Of a stretch of 21,097 nucleotides of DNA, positions 8,870 through 17,326 are shown piece by piece. Positions within the stretch are counted from its first letter, which is position 1. Each line of letters starts with the position of its first letter. Below the pieces are notes generated by a model, which ran no database searches, was not told the DNA's origin, and saw only the letters and a list, made by a program, of their open reading frames with translations. Source of the stretch: Cytophagales bacterium (GTDB lineage Bacteria; Bacteroidota; Bacteroidia; Cytophagales; UBA9547); contig JANYCH010000114.1 of NCBI GenBank assembly GCA_025360395.1, positions 1 through 21,097 on the forward strand. Reading direction: 5' to 3'. The position numbers and the translations under genes were made by a program.

Positions 8870-10000
8870 CTAATTATGAGTTGAAATGTGATTAATAAAT
8901 GTTGAAGCAATATCAAGTGATCTTTCCTTAAGAATATAGCCTTTTTTTATGTCGTTTACAGATTTGATTTTGTCCCACATAATGACAGAATCATAACTTT
9001 CTTCAACCTTCTCCAGCTTAAAGTTGTATTGTAATTCATCTCTGGTGACTATTATTGGCAAGCCATGTTCTATCATAGCCATTGCAGTACCACTTTTTCC
9101 AAGCAAGCTTAATGGTGTAGTTCCAATTCCAAAATCGCTGAAAGAAAGAAGTTCTGAAATCTCACTGTTACTTTTGTACCCAAATTTCTTGAATACAATC
9201 TGGCTACCAAATTTATCAACCATTTCATCCCAGATAACATTGCCAAATCCTTGTTTGCCGACAGATAGAATGTATAGTTTTTCCTTTACATTAATTGACA
9301 TTAATTTATTTAGTAAGACTCTTATGTCCCAATTGCCCTGTATACTTCCAAAAAAAAGACCAACCCAGATATTTTCTCTTTTGTCAGCCACTATTTCAGG
9401 AATTATCCATTCAAATGCTGGTTCCCTTTTCACTTCTATATTTGAAGGAAGGGGTAGATACCTGACGGAATATCCTTTGGCCTTTAAGAGTGTGTAGTAA
9501 ACATTGTTTCCAACGTGGATAACGAATGGGTTTATAGATTTTAAAAATGTTTGTAATGCAATTCTTTGAATAAAACCATTACATTTTGCTTTCCAATTGT
9601 GGTTTAAAGAAAAACCCAACCAAAGTTCATGAAGATTTACTTCAAACCTAACAGATTCTTTGAATATGCCTTTTAGAAATTTGCCTAAACCAAAAATCCA
9701 ACCTCTGGACTGATAGGCATATCCCACCATTTGTATACTTACTATATCAGGATCAAATGTCTTGACAAAATTTTCCGTTAAAAGTCTCTTTTCTTTCCAT
9801 GAATTTTTTGAGCTTACCTTTAAAACTGATATGCCGGATATTAATTGCTGTTCGCTTTTTTTAGTAATATAAGCATCATTAAGCGCCAATATACAGCAGT
9901 TTACATTTAATTGAATACATCTTAACGCCATCATGATAGTATAGTCCCCTACACCATCCTTACCAGGTTCTAAACTTCCAGAAATAAACAGGATTTTCAT
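8870..10000 (-). CDS. Divergent GT-B fold glycosyltransferase-like protein
   Basis: Protein of 376 residues whose ends look like GT-B enzymes. At the N-terminus KILFISGSLEPGKDGVGDYT (2-21) supplies a Rossmann strand and a glycine-rich loop. A second domain begins near IWVGLFFGSIQGNWD (211-225). The donor-site region reads GIGTTPLSLLGKSGTAMAMIEHGLPIIV (about 291-318). Here the classical E-x7-E is not recognisable; the GKSG-x-A-x-x-x-IEHGLP arrangement occupies its place, with a single Glu (E311). This resembles a GT-B subgroup in which a Lys-Ser-rich helix precedes the Gly-Leu-Pro turn. Start ATG 10000 lies 2 nt after the preceding stop. The dense context of sugar-transfer genes supports a glycosyltransferase role; the family number and substrate are uncertain. 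Confidence 0.78.
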   Translation of the reverse strand: MKILFISGSLEPGKDGVGDYTIMMALRCIQLNVNCCILALNDAYITKKSEQQLISGISVLKVSSKNSWKEKRLLTENFVKTFDPDIVSIQMVGYAYQSRGWIFGLGKFLKGIFKESVRFEVNLHELWLGFSLNHNWKAKCNGFIQRIALQTFLKSINPFVIHVGNNVYYTLLKAKGYSVRYLPLPSNIEVKREPAFEWIIPEIVADKRENIWVGLFFGSIQGNWDIRVLLNKLMSINVKEKLYILSVGKQGFGNVIWDEMVDKFGSQIVFKKFGYKSNSEISELLSFSDFGIGTTPLSLLGKSGTAMAMIEHGLPIIVTRDELQYNFKLEKVEESYDSVIMWDKIKSVNDIKKGYILKERSLDIASTFINHISTHN

Positions 10001-10002
10001 GC

Positions 10003-11073
10003 TTATTTATTTTGGTACAACCTTTTTAAATTCATACAAGGCTTTTCAACTAAATAAAAACTGAAAACAGATAGTATAAGAGTTAAAAACAGAACACCAA
10101 AGAAATAAACAGTCAAATTGCTATCCCATATTTTCAGATAGACTAGCGATTGTTGAATAACCCAGCCATATATATACAAACCATAGGAAAGGTCTGGTAA
10201 TTTCTTTTCAAAATTAGATTCTGTAGAGAAGTAAGCCCATCCAAAAATAACATGTGCTAACAATAAAGGCATTAAAAGATGGTATAAATTAAATAAAACG
10301 AAATTTGGAATTAACGCCAAAATAAAAACTACCAAGGTCAATGAGTAGGTCAAAATTTTATTTAGTCTAATAAGATCTGAATAAATAAATGCGAAGGCCC
10401 CTGCTACAAAATATGTGAGAAAATGAATGAATGCTAATATTTGGCTTGGAACAATCTTCAAAATGTCTGAGTACACAAGGACATTTAGTACAGACAATAT
10501 CAACAGAAATAGAATCCAAAGAATATTCTTTTTAATAAAGCCAAGGTAGCCTGCTACCATTACCAACAGATAACAGATGAATTCATAGGTTAAGGTCCAG
10601 ATAGCCCCATTAACTAAAAAGGGATAATTGTTTTCCGAAAATAATTTTCCAATAGAATTTTGATTAATCTTTAAGCAAAAATTATATAAAACATATCCAT
10701 GCGGAGTATTCTCATGGACCTTAAAATACCCAGGCAAATCATCATTTTTAATAAAGTATATAATTGGGCCAATAACAAATGCAGTTAGAATTAGTGCAAC
10801 CCAAAATCCGGGAAATATTCTTAAAAATCTATTGAGGAAGAATACTTTTAAGGATTTACTTCTTTTAAAACTACCGGTTATTAAAAAACCACTTACTACA
10901 AAAAAACAATTGACAGCCAGGTTTCCGTATTTATCATTACCAATCCCAAAGAAATATTCAGATCCGAAATTTCCTAAAGGATAACAATGAGAGTAGATAA
11001 CCAGAATTGAAAGTAATAATCTTATTAAGGTAAAGTGGTTTGAACTACTTAAAAGCTTGTCTGATAAAAACAT
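10003..11073 (-). CDS. Acyltransferase-3 family membrane O-acyltransferase (OafA-like)
   Basis: Inner-membrane O-acyltransferase of 356 residues with about ten hydrophobic segments. The acyltransferase-3 signature R-x10-H is exact (R18 in TLIRLL, H29 in IYSHC). It is followed by NCFFVVSGFLITGSF (55-69), NRFLRIFPGFW (81-91), GAIWTLTYEF (156-165), LSYGLYIYGW (295-304) and a terminal YLVEKPCMNL (340-349). All are typical of proteins that O-acetylate bacterial surface sugars. It sits inside the glycosyltransferase run, 4 nt from the gene before and 2 nt from the gene after, so it is probably co-transcribed and modifies the polymer made here. Start is ATG 11073. Whether the group is acetyl and which hydroxyl is modified cannot be told. 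Confidence 0.92.
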   Translation of the reverse strand: MFLSDKLLSSSNHFTLIRLLLSILVIYSHCYPLGNFGSEYFFGIGNDKYGNLAVNCFFVVSGFLITGSFKRSKSLKVFFLNRFLRIFPGFWVALILTAFVIGPIIYFIKNDDLPGYFKVHENTPHGYVLYNFCLKINQNSIGKLFSENNYPFLVNGAIWTLTYEFICYLLVMVAGYLGFIKKNILWILFLLILSVLNVLVYSDILKIVPSQILAFIHFLTYFVAGAFAFIYSDLIRLNKILTYSLTLVVFILALIPNFVLFNLYHLLMPLLLAHVIFGWAYFSTESNFEKKLPDLSYGLYIYGWVIQQSLVYLKIWDSNLTVYFFGVLFLTLILSVFSFYLVEKPCMNLKRLYQNK

Positions 11074-11077
11074 CGGT

Positions 11078-12253
11078 CTATTTCAAAAAAAGCTGTTTAA
11101 TGGATTCATGCTTGATATTTGCATTTGTTTCCGGAGACCAGTTTTTTATAATTTCCCGACTGCAATCTGACATTCTTTGTCTCAATAAATTGTCAACAAA
11201 TAATATTTTCATTTTATCTGCCAATTCTTCAACGTCACCGCACTTATAAGTGAAACCATTTTCTCCTTCCATAACAAGATCATACCTGCAACCAATTCTG
11301 TCACTTATCAATACCGGCAGGCCACATAGCATTGCCTCGTTTACTGGTAAACCAAATTGTTCTGTTTCTGATGTAAATACAAGAAAATCTGAGGAGGAAT
11401 AATAAGACGGTAACTGGGAGTAATTTACCAATCCTGCAAAAATCACCTTTGTATCCAAACCGAGTTCAGATACCAACGATATTAATTCAAGCTTTAAAGG
11501 TCCATCGCCAATCATTAAAAGGTAACAATTGGTACAATTTGCCATAGCAAATGCCCTGATAGCATCTTGTGGTCTTTTTCTATCTATAAATTTAGCACAA
11601 AAAATAGCAACAGTAGCATCTAATGGAATATTGAATTTTGGGCGAACAGAAAAATTATTTTGAACATTTAAGACAATAAATTTATTATCTACCGTGTAAG
11701 GTGTAATTACTATTCGTTCTTTTTTAACTCCGGAAGCTATTAAAAATCTCTTCGCCTCGGTTGAAGGAACCCAGACATTATCTGACATTTTGTTGTACAA
11801 AAATGGGATGAACCATTTTTTAAGTTTTGCCTTCCAGTTTATTTTATCCGGTGCTTCTATGTATGTAGCATCAGTTGTAAGGATTAACTTTTTACTATAG
11901 AATATAGAAGTCAATATCGCTAACCAGAAAGTGATATAAGCATGGCCGTAAACAACAATGCAATCATTTTTAACTACTTCAGAAATAATTCCTGGGTTTA
12001 TTAAACCCCAAAACCGGCTCAAGCCTGGTTGAGGAGAAATATTCCTGAGAATTTTCCATGGATATTTATTATCAAGAACTTCTATATCGAACTGCTGTTG
12101 GTTTATAAATTCCTTGTCTTTCTTAAGTTCATTGGATGGAGAGGTGCAAAAGGCCACCTGCATCTGAAATTCGCTGAATTGAGCAAAAATGCGATCAGGT
12201 TCCGCGTTTTGAATAGGGTAAGCTGCCACAAAAAGCACTTTGATCTTTTTCAT
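11078..12253 (-). CDS. GT4-family GT-B glycosyltransferase
   Basis: Predicted retaining glycosyltransferase of 391 residues. The N-terminal domain opens with KIKVLFVAAYPIQNAEPDRIF (3-23), where the usual Gly-Gly loop is replaced by Asn-Ala-Glu. Residues 98-127 form the hydrophobic core after an acidic loop. The C-terminal domain begins VAIFCAKFIDRKRPQDAIRAF (215-235) and contains LLMIGDGPL (245-253) and the full E-x7-E motif in ETEQFGLPVNEAMLCGLPV (E298, E306), followed by the Asp-Leu-Val-x-Glu-Gly-Glu-Asn-Gly turn. ATG 12253 directly abuts the stop of the gene before it (TAA-ATG), and the next gene starts 4 nt after its own stop. This indicates an operon with coupled translation. Sugar specificity unknown. 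Confidence 0.92.
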   Translation of the reverse strand: MKKIKVLFVAAYPIQNAEPDRIFAQFSEFQMQVAFCTSPSNELKKDKEFINQQQFDIEVLDNKYPWKILRNISPQPGLSRFWGLINPGIISEVVKNDCIVVYGHAYITFWLAILTSIFYSKKLILTTDATYIEAPDKINWKAKLKKWFIPFLYNKMSDNVWVPSTEAKRFLIASGVKKERIVITPYTVDNKFIVLNVQNNFSVRPKFNIPLDATVAIFCAKFIDRKRPQDAIRAFAMANCTNCYLLMIGDGPLKLELISLVSELGLDTKVIFAGLVNYSQLPSYYSSSDFLVFTSETEQFGLPVNEAMLCGLPVLISDRIGCRYDLVMEGENGFTYKCGDVEELADKMKILFVDNLLRQRMSDCSREIIKNWSPETNANIKHESIKQLFLK

Positions 12254-13330
12254 TTATAAGCTTCTTTCAATAAAGTCGATCACTTCTTTTGATACCGATT
12301 TCCAATTCCAGTCTTTTACTTCGTTTTTCGAGTTTTCCGCCAATCTGTTCCTTAACTCAATATCTTTTATTACCCGCTCCAGTTCAATTCCCAGTTTTTC
12401 TGGATTGCCTGTTTCAAACAATAATCCACTTAAGTTGTGCTTTATAACATCTCTCTGACCACAATTATCGGATACTACACAACATAGTCCGGAAGCCATT
12501 GCCTGAATTAGAGACAAGGGCAAACCTTCAAAATAGCTGGGCAGGACGAATATACTGCTATTGGCTAATAGCTGCATTTCTTCGCTTGACTGAAATTTAC
12601 TTATAACAGTAATAAATGGATGCAGATCAGCAGGGATTTCTGATAAAACTTCATCCTCAGGATAACCAGTGCCAGCAATAGTACAGTGGAAAAGTATTCC
12701 TTTTTTATATAGAAGATCCAAGGCTCCTACAAGTACGGTTTTACCTTTTCTATCCAGCCAGGAAGCATTCCATAGAATTACAGGAGGTTCAGCCATCATG
12801 CTTTTTTGGGCAGGTACAGATTCAAAATAGTACCCGTTTTTAAAAATCATGATATCTGATGCCTTTCTATTGAATTTTAATTGGGCATAGTTTGCGTCTT
12901 CTTCATTGGACAACAGCAGCTTATGCGCTTTTCTCAGGCCTTTGTTGCAAACAGATAAACGCCATAAAGGAAACAGGAGGCGGGTTTTAAAATTTCCCGC
13001 ATTCTGGTTTGGGATTTTTCCTTTCAGGGATAGCTCCCAATAGCGGGCCTCTATACCATGGCTGACAAGAAAAACCGGTGCCTTATTTACAAAAACCCCC
13101 GAAGCGGGTTCGTGGCTGATGATGGCGTCAGGTGAAATAGAACTATTCCTTAAAAATGCTTTTGCTTTAATTGGAAAAAAAAGTGGATGTTTTAGCTTGC
13201 CAAGCTCCTTAGGTTCAATGCATTGCAAGGTATGACCACGGGATTCAATTTCCCGGTTCCAGTTGTATTGGATCCTTCCCATTCCTGAATTGAGGGAAGT
13301 TGGGCATTCACTAACATGTACTATTTTCAC
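12254..13330 (-). CDS. GT4-like GT-B glycosyltransferase with E-x7-Q motif and GTG start
   Basis: Predicted GT-B glycosyltransferase of 358 residues. The N-terminus KIVHVSECPTSLNSGMGRIQ (2-21) has the strand plus glycine loop. The donor domain has ILWNASWLDRKGKTVLVGAL (185-204) and SIFVLPSYFEGLPLSLIQAM (259-278), then GLLFETGNPEKL (302-313). The second glutamate of E-x7-E is Gln (E268-x7-Q276), which may alter donor ribose binding or specificity. The start is GTG 13330: an in-frame TAA lies four codons upstream, the Rossmann strand begins at once, and the next ATG (Met17) would remove it. It follows the GT2 gene by 32 nt and abuts the next gene with no gap. Base composition is slightly richer in G/C than the genes at 16-21 kb. 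Confidence 0.9.
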   Translation of the reverse strand: MKIVHVSECPTSLNSGMGRIQYNWNREIESRGHTLQCIEPKELGKLKHPLFFPIKAKAFLRNSSISPDAIISHEPASGVFVNKAPVFLVSHGIEARYWELSLKGKIPNQNAGNFKTRLLFPLWRLSVCNKGLRKAHKLLLSNEEDANYAQLKFNRKASDIMIFKNGYYFESVPAQKSMMAEPPVILWNASWLDRKGKTVLVGALDLLYKKGILFHCTIAGTGYPEDEVLSEIPADLHPFITVISKFQSSEEMQLLANSSIFVLPSYFEGLPLSLIQAMASGLCCVVSDNCGQRDVIKHNLSGLLFETGNPEKLGIELERVIKDIELRNRLAENSKNEVKDWNWKSVSKEVIDFIERSL

Positions 13331-13362
13331 AAAATAGGATTAACTCAATTTTTAAGACTTTT

Positions 13363-14334
13363 TTACCTGAATAACCTGTAGGCTATTGCCATAAGTTTAT
13401 CAAAAGTTTTAAGGAGAAATAGACGTAAGCCAGATGGCCTTATGATTTTCTCAGGCAGATCTGGTTTGCCGGCTTGTTTAAAAAAAGCAAGCGCACCTTC
13501 CCAATTTGCATCCCAGATATCTTCATTCCAGAATTGATTGACCCCGTGCTTGCTGAACAATTGAAGTGTATACAAATCCTGCCAGTAATATTTACTGTCA
13601 TTGATGTTTTGCATGTCAATCCCTTGTTTTTCCCAATTATGGAACCAGTTTGAAGGGGTTTTTTCAATAATCCTGTTTTCTGTCCAATCCTTGTTTTTCA
13701 CATACATCTTCCTGCGTTGCCTTAAACTCATGGTAGACATAGAACTTTCAATGACACTGTACATCCTCCATTTGGCCTGTTGCGCATTCATACGTGTCAT
13801 GGCATAATGCAGGATCTTAATCTCGTTCAAATGTAAAATTGAACCAGACTTCGATATCGGAACCCTTATGCTGTGTATTAATGATGGTTTGTGTTCAGTA
13901 ATGCCGTCATCAATAAATCCCAGTGGCCAGGTGTTGCTATACCTTATTGTATTTTCGGTATTTAAATACATTTCAGGCTTTTCAAAGCAAAGCATCGTAC
14001 CAGGCTCTGCATTTAGCATGGTTTGCCATCCGGGAGTTTCCATGGCATTGGCAGCTAGAATCTCATCTGCATCCAGTGCGAGTATAACTTTGGGCCCAGG
14101 TTCAATTTCTCTGGCTTTTTTAAACAGCAATATTTGGCGTTCAGCTTCATTGAAAGTATTACTTTCATTTTTGACAAGAACAACTTTTGGATACCTGGCG
14201 TAAATGTCAAGACTTCCATCAGTAGAATTTTGATCAGCAATAATAATGTGGTCAGCAAAAATGCTTGTTACAGATAAAAACCTTTCTAAGATCCAGGCTT
14301 CATTTTTTACAGGTGTTATTACAATTATTTTCAT
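13363..14334 (-). CDS. GT2-family (GT-A) glycosyltransferase
   Basis: Predicted inverting glycosyltransferase, 323 residues. The N-terminal GT-A domain shows VITPVKNEAWILERFL (5-20), the acidic donor-binding segment IIADQNSTDGSLDIY (31-45) and a DxD-type metal site in ILALDADEIL (84-93; D88, D90). The GT-A core is followed by a long C-terminal part (about 200-323) unusually rich in Trp and Tyr, for example NWFHNW, YYWQDLY and FWNEDIWDANW. I cannot assign that part; it may form the acceptor site. No transmembrane segment is obvious apart from a hydrophobic C-terminal helix around 307-322. ATG 14334 lies 37 nt after the methyltransferase stop and 32 nt separate it from the next gene. The likely role is adding one residue to the repeat unit; substrate unknown. 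Confidence 0.87.
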   Translation of the reverse strand: MKIIVITPVKNEAWILERFLSVTSIFADHIIIADQNSTDGSLDIYARYPKVVLVKNESNTFNEAERQILLFKKAREIEPGPKVILALDADEILAANAMETPGWQTMLNAEPGTMLCFEKPEMYLNTENTIRYSNTWPLGFIDDGITEHKPSLIHSIRVPISKSGSILHLNEIKILHYAMTRMNAQQAKWRMYSVIESSMSTMSLRQRRKMYVKNKDWTENRIIEKTPSNWFHNWEKQGIDMQNINDSKYYWQDLYTLQLFSKHGVNQFWNEDIWDANWEGALAFFKQAGKPDLPEKIIRPSGLRLFLLKTFDKLMAIAYRLFR

Positions 14335-14371
14335 TAAATGTGTTGGAAATATTTAATGATACTGATGATAA

Positions 14372-15241
14372 TCACTTGATTATTTCAATAAAAGCCTTCC
14401 CATCTAATTCTCCATCTACGCCATAAGGAAAATTGACTTTATGACCCTGGGAGAGGGCCCATTGTTTTATTTCCACTTTTGACGCTATATAAACAGCATC
14501 AATATCATAACTCATAATGTTGGGATGGTTGAAACATACCAGGTTGTTATTTAATGGAAAGGCACCTACTTCCTGATGAACATTTTCAAGTGCTTTACGC
14601 AACCTTATCTTGCTGTCGTATAGACTTATAATTGCATCTAAAATTTTTCCCTTTTTTAATTTTTCCTTTGCATTTAGGACCGGACTCAATCCTAGTTCCT
14701 GAGATTCTAATCTTTTGGTAGCAACAAAATCTGGAAAAACTAATACTAGCTTTCCTCCTGGTTTTATTACTCTTAACATTTCTATCAATCCGTTTTCAGG
14801 AAAAACTAGGTGTTCCAAAACAAAATAAGCATAAGCCATATCGAATTCTGATGAATAAAAAGGAAGTTTGTAGGCCCCTGCACATATCCAATTGCTTTCA
14901 GGATGACGTTCTCTATTCTTTTGAATTATGTATTCGGCTACCTCAGCACCGTGATATTCGCCTTTGAAGCCCATTGCATGTATTTGCCTGTAAAGCCTGC
15001 CGCTGCCACAGCCTACTTCCAGCAACTTTGCAGGATTTGTATCCAGAATTAGTTTTGGAAGCAAGTATGCAAAATCGCCCTCTTTAGGAACCTGTTCAAT
15101 AGCATCAAGCATTGTCTGGTAGGCTTGCCTATCTTTGGGTTTACTGTAAAAGTCTGATAATTTGTTATTTAATTCGTCAAGAACGCTTTTGCTTGCTGTT
15201 TTACTTGATATCCAATCAAACCTTCGATTTTTGTAAATCAT
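14372..15241 (-). CDS. Class I SAM-dependent methyltransferase
   Basis: Predicted cytoplasmic methyltransferase of 289 residues with the seven-stranded class I fold. Motif I is KLLEVGCGSGRLY (72-84), the SAM glycine loop. The acidic residue after strand 2 lies in GAEVAEY (98-104), AGAYKLPF (121-128) precedes motif IV, and YFVLEHLVFPENGLIEMLRVIKPGG (139-163) is the common UbiE/Methyltransf_11-like region. It starts at ATG 15241, inside the upstream GT2 gene, giving a 26-nt overlap; the next in-frame ATG would be at residue 44, before the SAM motif but after a helical N-terminus. Given its position between two GT2 genes it may O-methylate a sugar of the polysaccharide or cap the chain. That role is inferred; small-molecule or lipid substrates are also possible for the family. 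Confidence 0.88.
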   Translation of the reverse strand: MIYKNRRFDWISSKTASKSVLDELNNKLSDFYSKPKDRQAYQTMLDAIEQVPKEGDFAYLLPKLILDTNPAKLLEVGCGSGRLYRQIHAMGFKGEYHGAEVAEYIIQKNRERHPESNWICAGAYKLPFYSSEFDMAYAYFVLEHLVFPENGLIEMLRVIKPGGKLVLVFPDFVATKRLESQELGLSPVLNAKEKLKKGKILDAIISLYDSKIRLRKALENVHQEVGAFPLNNNLVCFNHPNIMSYDIDAVYIASKVEIKQWALSQGHKVNFPYGVDGELDGKAFIEIIK

Positions 15242-16085
15242 TAAAATTAAATAAAAGGAAATATATTATATAAAGCATTCCATAGCTCAACCAAACTAAA
15301 GAGATTAAACTTTTACCCGGAAATCTGTTTTTTACGTTGAAAATCAGCATTCCTAATTGGGACACATACCCGGCTTTAACAATTTTTAAAGGAGAATCTG
15401 TATTGAGTTTTTCTTTATTTTTTATGCAATACAGAACCCAATTCCTTGCAAGTTTAGATATTTTTTTGATTGTTTTCCAAATGTATATTTTCCTTAGCGG
15501 ATGGTACACCACAGAATTTTTTAAAAATGGAACGGATGTCGTTTCCTTGATCTTCAGGTAAAAGTCCTGATCTTCCTGGGCTGCAAGCAAATAATTTTCA
15601 TCAAAGCCTTTAACAGCGTGAAAAAGTGACTCATGCACCATGATATTTGCAGACCAGAAGCAATTCCCATAAAGATTAACCGGGCATTCTATCAAATCCT
15701 TATGGTGGTTTTCAGTAGGATAGATTGCTCCTTCAAAGGCTTTACTTTCCGGATAAGCTTGTATGGCATCATAATAGGTTTGCAACCAATTGGGTTCTGG
15801 AATGCAATCGTCATCTGTAAAAACCAGCCATTCTGACTTTGCATTCTTTGCCCCAAAATTACGGTTGGCAGCAGGACCACTTGCAGGACCTTTTATTAAT
15901 TTCACCCAGGGATATTTCGAAGATATCATGCTTTTGGTAGATTCTGACCCACCATCATCTGACACAATTACTTCGTATTTCGAATGATCTAAGGTTTGCG
16001 AATGTGGTGCAAGCCGATCTAAACAAATTGCCAGCAAGTCATTTCTATTAAAAGTGGGAATTATAACAGAAATTAAGGAGGGCAT
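15216..16085 (-). CDS. GT2-family (GT-A) glycosyltransferase, start corrected to ATG 16085
   Basis: Predicted inverting GT-A glycosyltransferase, 289 residues from ATG 16085. The longest frame begins at a TTG at 16118, but that would overlap the preceding gene by 20 nt and add residues ahead of the canonical first strand. ATG 16085 leaves a 13-nt gap and begins MPSLISVIIPTFNRNDLL, a typical GT2 N-terminus. Motifs are EVIVSDDGGSEST (38-50), the ANRNFGAKNAKSEWLVFTDDD region (73-93) with the DDD metal site, and the E-D acid pair in AAQEDQDFYLK (168-178), the usual catalytic base region. A C-terminal hydrophobic helix (about 257-280) probably anchors it to the inner membrane. The gene's TGA lies within the methyltransferase start region (26-nt overlap). 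Substrate unknown. Confidence 0.9.
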   Translation of the reverse strand: MPSLISVIIPTFNRNDLLAICLDRLAPHSQTLDHSKYEVIVSDDGGSESTKSMISSKYPWVKLIKGPASGPAANRNFGAKNAKSEWLVFTDDDCIPEPNWLQTYYDAIQAYPESKAFEGAIYPTENHHKDLIECPVNLYGNCFWSANIMVHESLFHAVKGFDENYLLAAQEDQDFYLKIKETTSVPFLKNSVVYHPLRKIYIWKTIKKISKLARNWVLYCIKNKEKLNTDSPLKIVKAGYVSQLGMLIFNVKNRFPGKSLISLVWLSYGMLYIIYFLLFNFNDLQKSKV

Positions 16086-16098
16086 TAAAAATTTGTTA

Positions 16099-17235
16099 CT
16101 ATACCAATATTGAGGCAATTTTTCTTACAAAACCTTCATGAGAAAACTCCCTGAAAGCCCTATCATGAAAAGATTTCTTAAAAGTAGCAATTTGAGGTGA
16201 AGAAGAAACCTTTTTCAGGTTAGCTCTAAAAGCTTGGCTGTCATGTAAAGGAAATAAAAAGTCGTCATTTCCAACAATGTAGTTATAAGGATAAAGGTCT
16301 GGAGCTATTACAATCAATCCGTTTGCCATAGCTTCAGTTAATACATAACCCCATGTATCTGAGGTTGATGCAAATAAAAATACATCTGAGTTCTGGTATA
16401 CTGCATCCATTTCGTCTCGTGATAGCTTCCCTAAAAATTTTAATTTATTTAGGTCTGAAGCATAATCAGCAATAAAAGAATCATCTGCCTCTCCAACTAT
16501 ATGCAGTTCTCCCTCTATTTTTGATTTAAGAAAATTATCAATAATCCATTTTACGCGCTTCCGTTTATCTTCAATCTGCAAGGATGCAGTTAAAAATACC
16601 ATTTTCTTTCTATTAAGAATTTGGGAAATATGATGAATGTGTATGGGGGGAGGTACAAAATAAGAATTGACACCGCTTTTTTTTAATTCTTCAGCTAAGA
16701 TATCAGTATGGCAAAGTACACCTGTTGAATGCTTATAAGCATACCAATCAGTAAAGTACCAGCCTATTACTTCTATTAAATGATTGAGCAGATTTTTGAA
16801 GCTGCCATTTTTAAAATCAGCACTTAGGTAGTAAGAATGAATATAATTTTTAAACGTGCTTGGATAAGTACTGGCCTTTATAAACTGAGGGACTTTAAGT
16901 TTTGCATCAATCAAATTACTTTGGTTGAACAAATAGAAATCTGGGATTATTCCTTGTGACTTTAGATATTTGTCTAGTATAGAGGCGAAAGAATATCTTT
17001 TATTATAAAAACGTTTCAAGTGAAACAAAACTTTGGAAAGAAAGTCGCATTTTCTATCTATGTCAAAAGATATAGTTCTAAAGGGTAAATTTGGATTTGT
17101 AGAAATGCATTTGGAATGAACCAATACGACATTGTAACCACTGTTATACAATGCTTCTGCCACTTCAAGGTTCCAGGCAGCCATACCATTTGTGTTGTAT
17201 AAATACCCGACAACAATGGTCTTACTATTGGCCAT
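16099..17235 (-). CDS. GT-B glycosyltransferase, paralogue A of a tandem pair
   Basis: Predicted GT-B glycosyltransferase of 378 residues, clearly related to its neighbour at 17327-18484. Shared blocks include VVGYLYNTNGMAAWNLEVAE (8-27), FYLFNQSNLIDAKLKVPQFI (100-119), WYFTDWYAYKHS (159-170) and FLFASTSDTWGYVLTEAMAN (286-305). The glycine loop of the N-terminal domain is Asn-Gly-Met-Ala. The donor loop is LQIEDKRKRVKWIID (219-233). The E-x7-E motif has Asp in first place (D293, E301). ATG 17235 follows a 91-nt AT-rich gap, the largest inside the glycosyltransferase run. The family is not one I can number with confidence, although the C-terminal domain fits GT4-like enzymes. Substrate unknown. 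Confidence 0.85.
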   Translation of the reverse strand: MANSKTIVVGYLYNTNGMAAWNLEVAEALYNSGYNVVLVHSKCISTNPNLPFRTISFDIDRKCDFLSKVLFHLKRFYNKRYSFASILDKYLKSQGIIPDFYLFNQSNLIDAKLKVPQFIKASTYPSTFKNYIHSYYLSADFKNGSFKNLLNHLIEVIGWYFTDWYAYKHSTGVLCHTDILAEELKKSGVNSYFVPPPIHIHHISQILNRKKMVFLTASLQIEDKRKRVKWIIDNFLKSKIEGELHIVGEADDSFIADYASDLNKLKFLGKLSRDEMDAVYQNSDVFLFASTSDTWGYVLTEAMANGLIVIAPDLYPYNYIVGNDDFLFPLHDSQAFRANLKKVSSSPQIATFKKSFHDRAFREFSHEGFVRKIASILV

Positions 17236-17326
17236 AGATTAAAAAGATGTTTAATTTGCTTTGATAAAGTAACAATAAAATAATATTCTAATCAACTTAC
17301 AAGTTAAATGAATTATTATAATTTGG
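17236..17326 (-). other. 91-nt AT-rich spacer between tandem glycosyltransferase genes
   Basis: Longest gap within the glycosyltransferase run. It is strongly AT-rich and contains a short inverted repeat, AACTT-AC-AAGTT, at 17294-17305, too short to call a terminator. On the minus strand a TTG precedes TACTTTAT by 21 nt, a poor match to the Bacteroidota promoter pattern. It may hold an internal promoter, or it may simply be residue of the gene duplication. Confidence 0.25.

Noticed and set aside
9024..9497. 157-codon open frame on the plus strand
   Set aside because: Lies wholly antisense to the glycosyltransferase-like gene at 8870-10000; its translation shows no domain motif and is rich in Ser, Pro and Leu, as expected for an antisense shadow of an AT-rich gene.
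13868..14203. 111-codon open frame on the plus strand
   Set aside because: Antisense to the GT2 gene at 13363-14334; low-complexity Ser/Leu-rich product without motifs.
17292..17305. Inverted repeat AACTT-AC-AAGTT as a terminator or operator
   Set aside because: Only 5 bp arms of A/T-rich sequence with a 2-nt loop and no T tract; expected by chance in this composition.
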